Source: an uncultured Acetatifactor sp. (GTDB lineage: Bacteria > Bacillota > Clostridia > Lachnospirales > Lachnospiraceae). Taken from it: a DNA stretch of 41,141 nucleotides. Where the stretch lies: assembly GCA_910586835.1 (NCBI GenBank), contig CAJUJU010000036.1:1-41141 (forward strand), given 5' to 3'. The notes beneath the pieces were generated by a model. The model was not told where the DNA came from and made no database searches. It saw only the letters and a program-made list of their open reading frames with translations. Positions within the stretch are counted from its first letter, which is position 1; each line of letters starts with the position of its first letter. Shown one piece after another: positions 31,531-39,990 of the stretch. Made by a program: the position numbers and the translations under genes.

Positions 31531-33186
31531 TCATTCCTCATCGCCATCATAATTCAAAAATTCAAACTCGAACTCATCATCGTCATCCGCCATAAAGTTT
31601 CTGGACTGCCAGCTCTGTTCTGCATTTCCGGAGCGCTGAGCTCCCCCTGCAGGCCGTGCTCCTCCAGGACGCTGACCGCCTGCCGATGACCGTGTTCCTC
31701 CAGGGTGCTGGCCGCTTCCCTGGCCTGCCTCCGCCGGTCTGGCTCCTCCGGGACGCTGACCGCTTTCCACAGGCCGTGTCCCCGCCGGTCTGACTCCCAT
31801 GGGACGCTGACCGCCCTCCACAGGCCTGACTCCTCCGGGACGCTGACCACCCTGACTGCCTCCGGATACCGCCCCCGCAGGTCTTGCTCCTCCGGAACGC
31901 TGGCCCCCCTGACCGCCTCCGGGTACCGCCCCCGCAGGTCTTGCTCCTCCGGGACGCTGGCTACCCTGACCGCCTCCGGATGCTGCCCCCGCAGGTCTTG
32001 CTCCTCCGGGACGCTGACCACCCTGGCCGCCGGCGGGCCTTGCCCCACCGGAACGCTGGCCTGCCGCTCTTTCTTCCCCGGTTCTTCCGGAACCCACCGT
32101 ATGCATCACCTTCTGAGAACCACCCTGAGAACGGGGGGCGCTCCTTCTGCGCATGGTCTCGCTTTCTACTTCATTAAAGTACGCGTCGTCCGTCATATCC
32201 TTGATCTTAAAGATCAGGAGCGCTATCATCGCCGAGGCAGCCACCACCAAAAAGACCAGAATGATAATGATTACCTTTTCCATCTTGGCGGTCTTTTCCG
32301 CCTCCTGATATGCGTTATAGTTGTTTGTAACCTTGTCAAACAACCCCTGAATATCGTGCTGCTCTCCCTTGAGCCTGTCTATGAGATACCACTTTCCGTC
32401 GATGAGTTCGGTGTCATAATCCTTGTTCACCTGCGGCGGTTCCGGTTCTGTCGGTTCCGCGGGCTCCGTGGGCTCTGTCGGATTCTCGGGCTCCGTGGGC
32501 TCCGTGAAAGGTGTCAGTTCTCCGGAAAGAGTTACAAAATCGGAACGGATAAAACCTTCGATCTCAGAACCGTTGGAATTGCAGCTCACCTTATACCAGA
32601 CATTGCCGTCACTTCCGTTTGCCGTACCCGTCACCGTCAGCGCCAGTCCGTTGGATACCTTCTCAACAATCGTGCTGGTAGTGGACGCATTGCTTCTGAT
32701 CCTGACTGACGAGCCCCCGGAAACCGTTGCGCTCACGGGATTCACCGCCGTCACCGTCGCCGGTGTCTCATTGGAATTCCCCGCAGGCGGTGTCGGAGTA
32801 GGCGCAGGCGTGGCCGCAGGAGGCTGCGTTGTCGTTCCCGTCAATGCAGGCGGCGTGGTACCGTCGGTAATCTCCACCAGATCCGACCGGATATATCCCA
32901 GAGTCTCGGAGTTTACAAAGGTCTGATACCAGGTGTATCCGTCGCTTCCCTTCACCTGACCGGTAACGGAAATCACCTTATCCTTCTCGGTGCTTCCCAA
33001 AGCCTCACTGGAAGCACTGGGCTCCCTTCGGATATATGCTGTATTCGCCTTGACCTTTGCCTGACTCTCCGCATGGCTCACCATGGAAAAACTCTCAGAG
33101 AACAGTCCGATCACCATAATAAGCACAAAGGCAAGGATTCCCGCTGAATATTTTCGTCTTCTCTGTACATTTCCTGATTTTCTCAT
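31531..33186 (-). CDS. Membrane protein with two outer SH3-like domains and an inner Arg-Pro-Gly repeat tail
   Basis: 551 residues. N-terminal signal-like segment (14-38), bacterial SH3 domain (44-107, ANTAYIRREPS to GYIRSDLVEI), a Thr/Pro/Ala linker, a second SH3 domain (155-220, VRIRSNAS to GFIRSDFVTL), an E-P-T repeat linker (228-252), a short domain, a membrane segment (304-326) and a 225-residue tail. The tail has nine copies of QRPGGARPAG-like units (377-516) and ends in an acidic DDDDEFEFEF stretch. The positive residues after the membrane segment (FKIK, MRRR) suggest that the tail is inside. SH3 domains of this type bind cell wall. The start is set by GGAAAGGAAG before 33186. It closes the pur operon. 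Confidence 0.8.
   Translation of the reverse strand: MRKSGNVQRRRKYSAGILAFVLIMVIGLFSESFSMVSHAESQAKVKANTAYIRREPSASSEALGSTEKDKVISVTGQVKGSDGYTWYQTFVNSETLGYIRSDLVEITDGTTPPALTGTTTQPPAATPAPTPTPPAGNSNETPATVTAVNPVSATVSGGSSVRIRSNASTTSTIVEKVSNGLALTVTGTANGSDGNVWYKVSCNSNGSEIEGFIRSDFVTLSGELTPFTEPTEPENPTEPTEPAEPTEPEPPQVNKDYDTELIDGKWYLIDRLKGEQHDIQGLFDKVTNNYNAYQEAEKTAKMEKVIIIILVFLVVAASAMIALLIFKIKDMTDDAYFNEVESETMRRRSAPRSQGGSQKVMHTVGSGRTGEERAAGQRSGGARPAGGQGGQRPGGARPAGAASGGGQGSQRPGGARPAGAVPGGGQGGQRSGGARPAGAVSGGSQGGQRPGGVRPVEGGQRPMGVRPAGTRPVESGQRPGGARPAEAGQGSGQHPGGTRSSAGGQRPGGARPAGGAQRSGNAEQSWQSRNFMADDDDEFEFEFLNYDGDEE
31639..32058 (-). repeat. Degenerate in-frame tandem repeats in the SH3 protein tail
   Basis: Nine units encoding QRPGGARPAG or close variants, spaced 12-19 codons; three neighbouring units have a period of 19 codons (57 bases) and are nearly identical in DNA. 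The frame is kept in all units, so the repeat expands and contracts as protein sequence. Confidence 0.85.
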
Positions 33187-33206
33187 AAGTCTTCCTTTCC
33201 CGGATC

Positions 33207-33662
33207 TCAGCTGCCGTTGCGGACAAATCGCTTCTGTCCCTCGTCCCCGATCTGTCCTTTTCCGAGGCCCTGGAAATCCTTCTTCCGACGTTCTCTTTCC
33301 TCCGCCTCTATATTCCGGTGAACAGCCGTCTCGCACTCCGGGCAATATTGGCCGTAACGGATCAGCTTGCCGCATACCTCGCACTGCAAAAATACCCTGG
33401 AATCCGAAGACACCTCCAGCCTGCCATCCTTCAGCATCTGCCGGATAGTGCGCTGGGGAACGCCAATGGCATTTTCAATCTGTGCCGCCGTTGCTCCCTT
33501 ATGTTCCTCAATATACTGACGGACTTTTCCGTAATCGTCATAATCTTTTGCGCCGCAGTCCTCGCACTTGTACTCTCCCACGCCCTTGAAGACCAAAACT
33601 CCGCCGCACTCCTTGCAAGTCCGCGGCACATGATAAAGATCCTCTGAAATCATTCGTCCCAT
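33207..33662 (-). CDS. Small protein with two zinc ribbons around a helix-turn-helix-like segment
   Basis: 151 residues. The N-terminal zinc ribbon is CKECGG...CEDCG (residues about 16-37), the C-terminal one CEVCG...CPEC (about 94-110). Between them lies a short helical part, GKVRQYIEEHKGATAAQIENAIGVPQRTIRQMLKDGRLEV, that reads as a winged helix-turn-helix. The final 40 residues are charged and probably disordered. This looks like a DNA- or RNA-binding regulator, but I know no function. AAGGGAAGG lies 8 bases before the ATG. It sits 35 bases after purD and 20 bases before the SH3 gene. Confidence 0.75.
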   Translation of the reverse strand: MGRMISEDLYHVPRTCKECGGVLVFKGVGEYKCEDCGAKDYDDYGKVRQYIEEHKGATAAQIENAIGVPQRTIRQMLKDGRLEVSSDSRVFLQCEVCGKLIRYGQYCPECETAVHRNIEAEERERRKKDFQGLGKGQIGDEGQKRFVRNGS

Positions 33663-33697
33663 ATAATCTGCCTTCCCTTCTAACAGCAGCAGACCTT

Positions 33698-34987
33698 TCA
33701 GGCATTGCCCTGAAACTCTTCTATGGCTCTGCCTATGTCATGCCGCATATACTTATTTTCAAAGGAAACCCATTCCGACGCACTGTAGGCCTTTGTCCTG
33801 GCTTCCTGAAGTGTCGCCCCCTTCGCCGTCACGCCCAGCACCCTGCCGCCGTCCGTAAGGATCCTTCCTCTATCGTCAAGCCTGCTCCCCGCATGGAAGC
33901 AGAAATAATCTTCTTTTCCCTCAAAATGTTCAAGCCCCGTTATCTCAAACCCTTTCTCGTAGGATACGGGATAACCCCGCGAGGCAAGCACCACGCACAC
34001 AGCCGCATTGTCCTCAAAGTCAAGCTCCACCTGATCCAGTGTGCCGTCTATGCACGCATCTATCACATCCATAATATCATTCTTCATTCTGCAGAGCACT
34101 ACCTGGGTCTCCGGATCTCCAAACCTTGCGTTGAACTCCAGCACCCTGGGCCCGTCCTTCGTCAACATCAGCCCGAAAAAAATCACTCCCTTAAACTCTC
34201 TGCCCTCCGCCGCCATGGCGTCCACTGTGGCCTGATAAATATACTTTCTGCAGAACGCGTCCACTTCCTCCGTGTAGAAAGGAGTGGGAGAAAAGGTTCC
34301 CATGCCGCCGGTATTAAGTCCCTGATCACCGTCCTGCGCCCGCTTGTGATCCTGGGCAGAGGTCATGATCTTTATGGTCTTTCCGTCCACAAAGGATAAA
34401 ACCGACACCTCCGGCCCCGTGATAAACTCCTCAATGACCATCCTGTCCCCGGCACTTCCAAAGTGCTTATCCTGCATGATCTCCCTGACTCCGGCTTTCG
34501 CCTCCTCCAGTGTATTGCAGATCAGCACGCCCTTTCCCAGCGCCAGTCCGTCCGCCTTCAGCACAATGGGAAACTTTGCAGTCTCCAGATAAGAAAGGGC
34601 CTTTTCGGGAGCGTCAAAGGTTTCGTAGGCCGCCGTGGGAATGCCGTACTTTTTCATCAGATCCTTGGAGAAGGCCTTGCTTCCCTCCAGAATCGCGGCA
34701 TCTTTCCTGGGACCGAACACCCGGAAGCCCGCTGCTTCCAGCGCGTCCACCAGCCCGCCCACCAACGGATCGTCGGGAGCCACAAAAACCAGATCCACTT
34801 CCTTTTCCCTGGCATATGCGATCACTTTGTCAAAATCCATGACTTTGACAGAGGGCTCGCACTCCGCAATCCGGGCAATTCCCGCATTTCCAGGCACACA
34901 ATAAAGCGCATCCACTCTTTTGCTCTTTTTCATGCTGACAGCGATTGCATGCTCTCTTCCGCCGCCTCCTACGATCAAAACCTTCAT
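33698..34987 (-). CDS. purD: Phosphoribosylamine-glycine ligase
   Basis: 429 residues. Joins glycine to phosphoribosylamine with ATP in purine synthesis. N-terminal MKVLIVGGGGREHA, the ATP-grasp region (FPIVLKADGLALGKGV), NTGGMGTFSP and EFNARFGDPETQ are all present. It lies 27 bases after purN in the purE-M-N-D order; GTGAGG precedes the ATG. No sign of damage. Confidence 0.97.
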   Translation of the reverse strand: MKVLIVGGGGREHAIAVSMKKSKRVDALYCVPGNAGIARIAECEPSVKVMDFDKVIAYAREKEVDLVFVAPDDPLVGGLVDALEAAGFRVFGPRKDAAILEGSKAFSKDLMKKYGIPTAAYETFDAPEKALSYLETAKFPIVLKADGLALGKGVLICNTLEEAKAGVREIMQDKHFGSAGDRMVIEEFITGPEVSVLSFVDGKTIKIMTSAQDHKRAQDGDQGLNTGGMGTFSPTPFYTEEVDAFCRKYIYQATVDAMAAEGREFKGVIFFGLMLTKDGPRVLEFNARFGDPETQVVLCRMKNDIMDVIDACIDGTLDQVELDFEDNAAVCVVLASRGYPVSYEKGFEITGLEHFEGKEDYFCFHAGSRLDDRGRILTDGGRVLGVTAKGATLQEARTKAYSASEWVSFENKYMRHDIGRAIEEFQGNA

Positions 34988-35014
34988 TTTCTGTACCTCA
35001 CCTGTCCCTGCGCC

Positions 35015-35638
35015 TCACTGCCTGCGCACTTTATTATTCACCACCGCGATCCGCCCGTTTGCAATATCGTCAATGGCTTCCGGAAGCAGAATCCACTCCG
35101 CCTGCTCCATCACCCGCCTCTGAAGACTCTCGGGTGTGTCCTCTTCCTCCACGGATACCGCCTTCTGAGCGATGATCGGCCCCTCGTCCATTCCCTCATT
35201 GACGAAATGCACCGTAGCGCCCGTCACCCTGACGCCCCGCTCCAATACCTTCTCATGCACTTTTAACCCGTAATATCCCACTCCGCAGAAGGAAGGAATC
35301 AGAGAGGGATGTATGTTTATGATCCGGTTGGAAAACCGCGCCACCATGGCCTCCGGAATTTTCACCAGAAAACCGGCCAGCACCACCAGATCCGGATTCA
35401 ATTCACATACCTTATCCGTGAACGCCCTGTTGAACGTCTCACGATCCGAAAAACTCTTAGGCGATATGCAGAACCCGGGAATTCCCCGGCTCTCTGCTCT
35501 GGTCAGCGCCCTGGCTCCCGCATTGTTGCTGATGACGGCAAGTATCTCCGTGTTGGTGATTTGTCCGCGGTCTATTGCGTCTAAAATTGCCTGAAGATTC
35601 GTCCCGCCTCCGGAGACACACACCACGATCCTCAGCAT
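35015..35638 (-). CDS. purN: Phosphoribosylglycinamide formyltransferase
   Basis: 207 residues. Transfers a formyl group from 10-formyltetrahydrofolate to GAR. The N-terminus VVCVSGGGTNLQAI binds phosphate; the active-site block IINIHPSLIPSF holds the Asn and His used in transfer, and HFVNEGMDEGPII holds the catalytic Asp. The start overlaps the end of purM by 7 bases, indicating coupled translation. Confidence 0.97.
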   Translation of the reverse strand: MLRIVVCVSGGGTNLQAILDAIDRGQITNTEILAVISNNAGARALTRAESRGIPGFCISPKSFSDRETFNRAFTDKVCELNPDLVVLAGFLVKIPEAMVARFSNRIINIHPSLIPSFCGVGYYGLKVHEKVLERGVRVTGATVHFVNEGMDEGPIIAQKAVSVEEEDTPESLQRRVMEQAEWILLPEAIDDIANGRIAVVNNKVRRQ

Positions 35639-36657
35639 ATGGTCACGCCCTTTTCTCCCGCCTCACAGCGGCCCGCCACGCAGGGAGTCTCGCCTGCTGC
35701 CCTGACGGCTTCCATGGTCTTCTCCACATCTGCCGCATCCACCGCAAGCAGCATTCCCAGCCCCATGTTATAAGTATTATACATCATCTGCTCCTGGATG
35801 CCGCCCTTTTCCTGCAGCAGCCGGAAGATGGCCGGAACCTCATAGCTGCCCTTCTCCACCACGGCCCGGATTCCCTCCGGAAGCATCCTGGGAATATTCT
35901 CATAAAACCCGCCCCCTGTGATATGGCTGCAACCCTTCACTCTCACTCCGGCATCCTTCACCGACCGCAATGCCTTCACATATATCTTCGTAGGAGTCAG
36001 AAGCGCCTCGCCCAGAGTCGTGCCCAATTCGTCATAGTAGGTATCCAGACTTTCCCTCGTCATCTCAAACACCTTGCGCACAAGGGAAAACCCGTTGGAA
36101 TGCACTCCTGACGAAGCAATGCCGATCAACACGTCTCCCGCCTGAATATTCTCCCCCGTGATCAGATCCTTTTCGTCGGCCACACCCACGGCAAAGCCTG
36201 CCAGATCGTACTCCTCCTCCGGCATCAGACCGGGATGCTCCGCGGTCTCCCCGCCGATCAGGGCGGCTCCCGCCTGTCTGCAGCCCTCTGCCACACCCTT
36301 GACAATGGCAGCAATCTTCTCGGGATAGTTTTTGCCGCATGCTATGTAATCCAGAAAAAAGAGCGGCTCGCCTCCGGCACACGCCACATCGTTGATACAC
36401 ATTGCCACACAGTCGATGCCCACCGTATCATGCCGATCCATCAGATATGCCAGCTTGATCTTTGTCCCGACGCCATCCGTACCCGACAACAGCACAGGCT
36501 TTTCCATCTCTTTGATCTTCTCAAGCGAAAAAGCGCCTGAAAAACCGCCCAAACCGCCCAACACCTCGGGCCGCATGGTCTGCTGTACATATTTCTTCAT
36601 CAGCTCTACCGACCTGTACCCCGCTTCTATATCTACTCCCGCTTTCCTGTAATCCAT
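35632..36657 (-). CDS. purM: Phosphoribosylformylglycinamidine cyclo-ligase (AIR synthetase)
   Basis: 341 residues. Closes the imidazole ring, making AIR from FGAM. Signature segments: MDYRKAGVDIEAG at the start, LLSGTDGVGTKIKLA, CINDVACAGGEPLFFLDY and HITGGGFYENIPRML. Its substrate is the product of PurL, encoded about 15 kb away here. It lies 37 bases after purE and overlaps purN. Confidence 0.97.
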   Translation of the reverse strand: MDYRKAGVDIEAGYRSVELMKKYVQQTMRPEVLGGLGGFSGAFSLEKIKEMEKPVLLSGTDGVGTKIKLAYLMDRHDTVGIDCVAMCINDVACAGGEPLFFLDYIACGKNYPEKIAAIVKGVAEGCRQAGAALIGGETAEHPGLMPEEEYDLAGFAVGVADEKDLITGENIQAGDVLIGIASSGVHSNGFSLVRKVFEMTRESLDTYYDELGTTLGEALLTPTKIYVKALRSVKDAGVRVKGCSHITGGGFYENIPRMLPEGIRAVVEKGSYEVPAIFRLLQEKGGIQEQMMYNTYNMGLGMLLAVDAADVEKTMEAVRAAGETPCVAGRCEAGEKGVTIC

Positions 36658-36694
36658 TTTCTCCTCGTTTCCGGCGTCTGCACCGCCCCGTTTC

Positions 36695-37213
36695 CTAATA
36701 CTCTCTGTAACCCTTCTCCTGCAGCCTTGCGTCCTTGGCCATCACCTGTTCCTTCAGCTTTGCGCTGTAGCCCTTCAGCCTCTCCAAAAGCTCCGGATCG
36801 GATGTGGCAAGAATTTTTGCCGCCAGCAGACCTGCGTTCGCGCCGCCGTTTATAGCCACCGTTGCCACCGGAATGCCGGAAGGCATCTGAACGATGGAAT
36901 ACAGGGAATCTCTTCCGCCCAAGGATGAGGTGTGCATGGGAATCCCTATGACGGGCATGGGAAAAATCGCCGCGCACATGCCCGGCAGATGAGCCGCCAT
37001 TCCGGCGCCTGCAATAATCACTTTGAAACCTTTCTCCTCTGCCGTCCGGGCGTATTCATAAAAAACATCCGGCTCCCGGTGGGCGCTGATAATCCTCATT
37101 TCACAGGAAATGCCCAGTTCCTCCAGAATATCTGCCGCCTTCGCCATGACGGGCATATCGGAATCGCTGCCCATCACAATACCCACCTGCGGCCCTTTTT
37201 TTATCTCAGCCAT
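36695..37213 (-). CDS. purE: N5-carboxyaminoimidazole ribonucleotide mutase, class I
   Basis: 172 residues, first gene of the pur operon. Class I features: VGIVMGSDSDMPVM, the catalytic SAHREP (His conserved; the last pair is usually RTP), PVIGIP and GINGGANAGLLAAKIL-like ending. The conserved GAGGAAHLPG reads GAGMAAHLPG. No purK is next to it, so N5-CAIR must come from elsewhere, or the enzyme may act with high bicarbonate. GAGGAGGG precedes the ATG. Confidence 0.95.
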   Translation of the reverse strand: MAEIKKGPQVGIVMGSDSDMPVMAKAADILEELGISCEMRIISAHREPDVFYEYARTAEEKGFKVIIAGAGMAAHLPGMCAAIFPMPVIGIPMHTSSLGGRDSLYSIVQMPSGIPVATVAINGGANAGLLAAKILATSDPELLERLKGYSAKLKEQVMAKDARLQEKGYREY

Positions 37214-37242
37214 GATGCCCTCCTCTTATCTTTACTCCTTAC

Positions 37243-37271
37243 AGTGTACTAAAATAAGTCTGTTTGCGCAA
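37243..37271 (-). promoter_or_regulatory. Candidate promoter of the pur operon
   Basis: On the minus strand TTGCGC (37266-37271), 17 bases, TACACT (37243-37248); both match the consensus in 4 of 6 places. The -35 lies in a TTGCGCAA palindrome that could be an operator. The leader is only about 30 bases, too short for a purine riboswitch. Confidence 0.45.
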
Positions 37272-37296
37272 CCTCTAACCGTGAAAAAACAAAATC

Positions 37297-39345
37297 TTAA
37301 TGAATCCCCCCGCCCGGAACGCTCTCAAATGCCTCATTCAGGGACTCCGTGCCGGGAAGCACAAATCGGCCGTTTCTGATGATGGGAATCCGCCCGCCGT
37401 CCTTTTGAACCGCCGTCAGCTCCCCCAACTCGTCATAGGGAATGGTGATGTCCGTGTGACAGTTGAAATACGCCTCCTCCGGCTTCGTTCCCCTGAGCGC
37501 GGATCTGGCATTTTCCTTCGCCACAATCTCCTTCCCGTCCGGATTATACACCTGCACATCCTCCGTGTGATCATAGCAGGTATCCCCCACCGCAAAGTGA
37601 GGCCCTGTCTTTTCTGCAATCAGGATCGGAAGCTTCGCCTCCACATCAAGCCGCTTTGCCATACAGTAGGCAGTGGTATTCGTACCGATGGCAAACTCTC
37701 CCAGCGGAAGTGTCTCCCTGCGGAACAGAATGTTTTCCTTCACAAAATTTCGGTTCTCCTCCTCCGTGCCAAAATTACCGCAGGTATAATCCCTTATCAT
37801 ACCGTCCTCAAAGGTAAGCGACAGATCCCGGTACTCCAGGCCGTTTAAAAACACCCGCGTCACATGAAGAATACCGTTGGTTCCTTCCAGCACCGGGGAT
37901 GTAAAGACCTCGCCCACCGGAATGTTCACGTCCGCCACACAATTCTCAAAAATCGTCTCTGTCTCTGGATTTTTCAGCTTCCAGAGGTTCACCTTCAGAT
38001 CCGTCCTGTTGCCCCCGCATCCTTTCACTTCACAGTAATCCGCCGTATCCAGTGCATCGATCAGCTTCTGCTGTACGTCGCGATACAGCATATAATCCAG
38101 GGTATTCAGCCGGATCGTCTCGTCAAACAGCTCCCGGAATACAGGCCCGACTTCCGGTATCGGAAAAGCAATTATGGTAAAGCTGCGCTCTTCCGCCTTA
38201 ATATATTCCTGTGTCAGTGCCCGGTACTGGGCCATAAAGTCCACGGAAAGCCTGTTCTGCTCATCGGACAGCCGCAGCGCCTCCTTTTTGTTCACCGGGT
38301 CAAATTCCTTCTGCCCGAAGGTTTCTATCACGGCAGGCCCGGCATAACCCGCAGCCTCCTTACGATACTTCTCGAAAGCCGCCGTCACCGCTTCCATGCT
38401 GCGCTTGATATATGTCCGGTCTAAAAACAACGCCCGGTCGTCCCTGTGATCGTAAGAATACTGCCTGTTGACCGTGCCGCCCTCCAAAAAATCGCTGCGC
38501 ATTACCGGTCTCAGACCCATCCCCGCAAAATTATGAATTGCCCGGCGCACCATGCGCTCAAACCCCATATGATACCGGATCTCCACCGTCTTCTTTTTTG
38601 ACAGATCCTTTCCCGTCACCTCAAAGCCCATACGGTATCCCTCCGTATAGGTGTCCGCCATGGTGGCAATGGTCTCCTCCGGCAGAGACGACAGATATCT
38701 TGCCGTCTCCAGCTCGTTTTCGCTCACATATCTGCCGTAAGCATAAAGGTAACGCACATCGCCAAGATCCCCGTTTTCAATCAGTTCCGTCTCGGCGCAG
38801 GCGTCCGGGCATACCATCTGCCGGATCTCCCGTTCCCGCCGAAGCTCCTGATAGTCGCAGACATACCAGTATATGATCTTGCGGATTTCATCCCCGGGCG
38901 GCAGCCTGCGGTCTTCGTTCCACGCACAGGCAAAGACTCCGTAGATTTCCACAAACAGCTCCATCCCCGCAACCACCTGCTCCGTCTCGCCATCATAGAG
39001 ACAGCCGATCTGCCTGCGCAGCTCCACATAGAGCCAGGAAAGCTCCTGCCCGTATTCCCCCAGCATCTCCACCGCATAAACCGGATCGCCATAGCTTTTG
39101 TCATAATGTTCCGGAAGCACATCCTCATACAGAGCATGATTCCTCTCTGCCAGTTCCTCCAGGGAAGCTGTCCGCAGCCCTCCCTCTTCCAGGAACCTTC
39201 CCGTGTCATCCAGAAGCAGCAGAAACGACGCAGTTCTGTCAAAATATTCTTTCAATCTCTCTTCGCCGAACTGCTCTTCCGGAATCTGCCGGATTCGTTC
39301 CAGCACCAGATCGTAACGCTCCTTCAAAAGCTCTCTCTCGCTCAT
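37297..39345 (-). CDS. M29-type (aminopeptidase T-like) metallopeptidase with a long N-terminal extension
   Basis: 682 residues. The C-terminal half matches the M29 aminopeptidase outline: GEVFTSPVLEGTNG (Glu ligand), LGEFAIGTNTTAY (Glu), then TGPHFAVG and CHTDITI carrying the His and His-Asp pair that bind two metals. M29 enzymes are usually about 400 residues; here some 300 residues of mainly helical, charged sequence precede the domain, with no signal peptide. Start at ATG 39345 because AAGGAAAGG lies 9 bases upstream; the TTG three codons before touches the site. It follows the small membrane protein genes and closes the pyrE-led stretch, though a terminator lies in between. Confidence 0.85.
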   Translation of the reverse strand: MSERELLKERYDLVLERIRQIPEEQFGEERLKEYFDRTASFLLLLDDTGRFLEEGGLRTASLEELAERNHALYEDVLPEHYDKSYGDPVYAVEMLGEYGQELSWLYVELRRQIGCLYDGETEQVVAGMELFVEIYGVFACAWNEDRRLPPGDEIRKIIYWYVCDYQELRREREIRQMVCPDACAETELIENGDLGDVRYLYAYGRYVSENELETARYLSSLPEETIATMADTYTEGYRMGFEVTGKDLSKKKTVEIRYHMGFERMVRRAIHNFAGMGLRPVMRSDFLEGGTVNRQYSYDHRDDRALFLDRTYIKRSMEAVTAAFEKYRKEAAGYAGPAVIETFGQKEFDPVNKKEALRLSDEQNRLSVDFMAQYRALTQEYIKAEERSFTIIAFPIPEVGPVFRELFDETIRLNTLDYMLYRDVQQKLIDALDTADYCEVKGCGGNRTDLKVNLWKLKNPETETIFENCVADVNIPVGEVFTSPVLEGTNGILHVTRVFLNGLEYRDLSLTFEDGMIRDYTCGNFGTEEENRNFVKENILFRRETLPLGEFAIGTNTTAYCMAKRLDVEAKLPILIAEKTGPHFAVGDTCYDHTEDVQVYNPDGKEIVAKENARSALRGTKPEEAYFNCHTDITIPYDELGELTAVQKDGGRIPIIRNGRFVLPGTESLNEAFESVPGGGIH

Positions 39346-39398
39346 CTCATTCAACCTTTCCTTATTTTCAGGCGGCCGTCTTCCGCCCGGAATGCCTG

Positions 39399-39719
39399 TT
39401 ATAAATTTGCCCCCGCATACAAAATCAGGCTGATTCCCCCCAGCGCCGCCAGGTTCAGCAGCGTTCCCAGCACCGGAAACAACCGATAATAATTTTTTTC
39501 ACGAACCGTGCGGACTCCCAGCACAATTCCCACCAGAGAATACAGCAGCGCAAGGATGCCCGCAACTCCCAGCCCTGCCGCTGCCTCCCCGCCCTCCTGA
39601 TAGGCGAGAAACACCGCAACCCCCAGGGAGGCCAGGCTTACCGTACCCAGAATCGTTGACATGATTCCTCTGTTTGAGTGCCGCTTATTTGTAAAAATAT
39701 AGGCCTTTCTTTTCTTCAT
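39399..39719 (-). CDS. Small membrane protein, DUF6142-like
   Basis: 106 residues, three hydrophobic segments (about 20-40, 47-69 and 83-102). The start, KKRKAYIFTNKRHSNRGIMSTILG, with HSNRGIMS, is characteristic of DUF6142 as I remember it. Function unknown. No clear ribosome site. It starts right after a strong terminator and lies about 50 bases before the M29 peptidase gene, so the two may be read together. Confidence 0.75.
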   Translation of the reverse strand: MKKRKAYIFTNKRHSNRGIMSTILGTVSLASLGVAVFLAYQEGGEAAAGLGVAGILALLYSLVGIVLGVRTVREKNYYRLFPVLGTLLNLAALGGISLILYAGANL

Positions 39720-39723
39720 AAAA

Positions 39724-39756
39724 ACTCTAAAAGGGCACTCCCCGAAGGAAATGCCC
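39724..39756 (-). terminator. Intrinsic terminator after the pyrE unit
   Basis: GGGCATTTCC-TTCG-GGGAGTGCCC is a 10-base-pair stem (with G-T pairs) closed by a stable TTCG loop, followed by TTTTAGAGTTTTT on the minus strand. Confidence 0.9.
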
Positions 39757-39773
39757 GCTGTCTGCTCCTGTTC

Positions 39774-39986
39774 TCAGAATAAAATTTTTGATTTACCGGC
39801 AATCAGCTTGCCGCCGGTGACAATCAGCAGAATTCCCGACACAATACCCACTACCAGCGTAACCACGCCTATGGCAATATTCGTCGCCCCTGCTCCACGC
39901 ATTATCTTATACACCTTCTGTTCCATGATCTTACTCCCTTCCGGCTTTCTTTCCCCTGTCACAAGGATATCATTCTCTTCACTCAT
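39774..39986 (-). CDS. Small one- or two-span membrane protein of unknown function
   Basis: 70 residues from ATG 39986, four bases after the pyrE stop. A charged N-terminal half (SEENDILVTGERKPEG, EQKVYKIMRG) precedes one long hydrophobic stretch, ATNIAIGVVTLVVGIVSGIL, and a Lys-rich end (GGKLIAGKSKILF). There is no separate ribosome site, so translation is probably coupled to pyrE. I do not recognise the family. An alternative start at 40004 would overlap pyrE. Confidence 0.65.
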   Translation of the reverse strand: MSEENDILVTGERKPEGSKIMEQKVYKIMRGAGATNIAIGVVTLVVGIVSGILLIVTGGKLIAGKSKILF

Positions 39987-39990
39987 TTTT

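Noticed and set aside
31639..32058. Regular repeats as a CRISPR array
   Set aside because: The units keep an open reading frame and code for a QRPGGARPAG repeat inside a larger protein; there are no unique spacers of constant length and no cas genes.
37214..37296. Purine riboswitch ahead of purE
   Set aside because: The whole gap is 83 bases and the leader after the candidate promoter is about 30 bases, too short, and the conserved riboswitch core is not seen.
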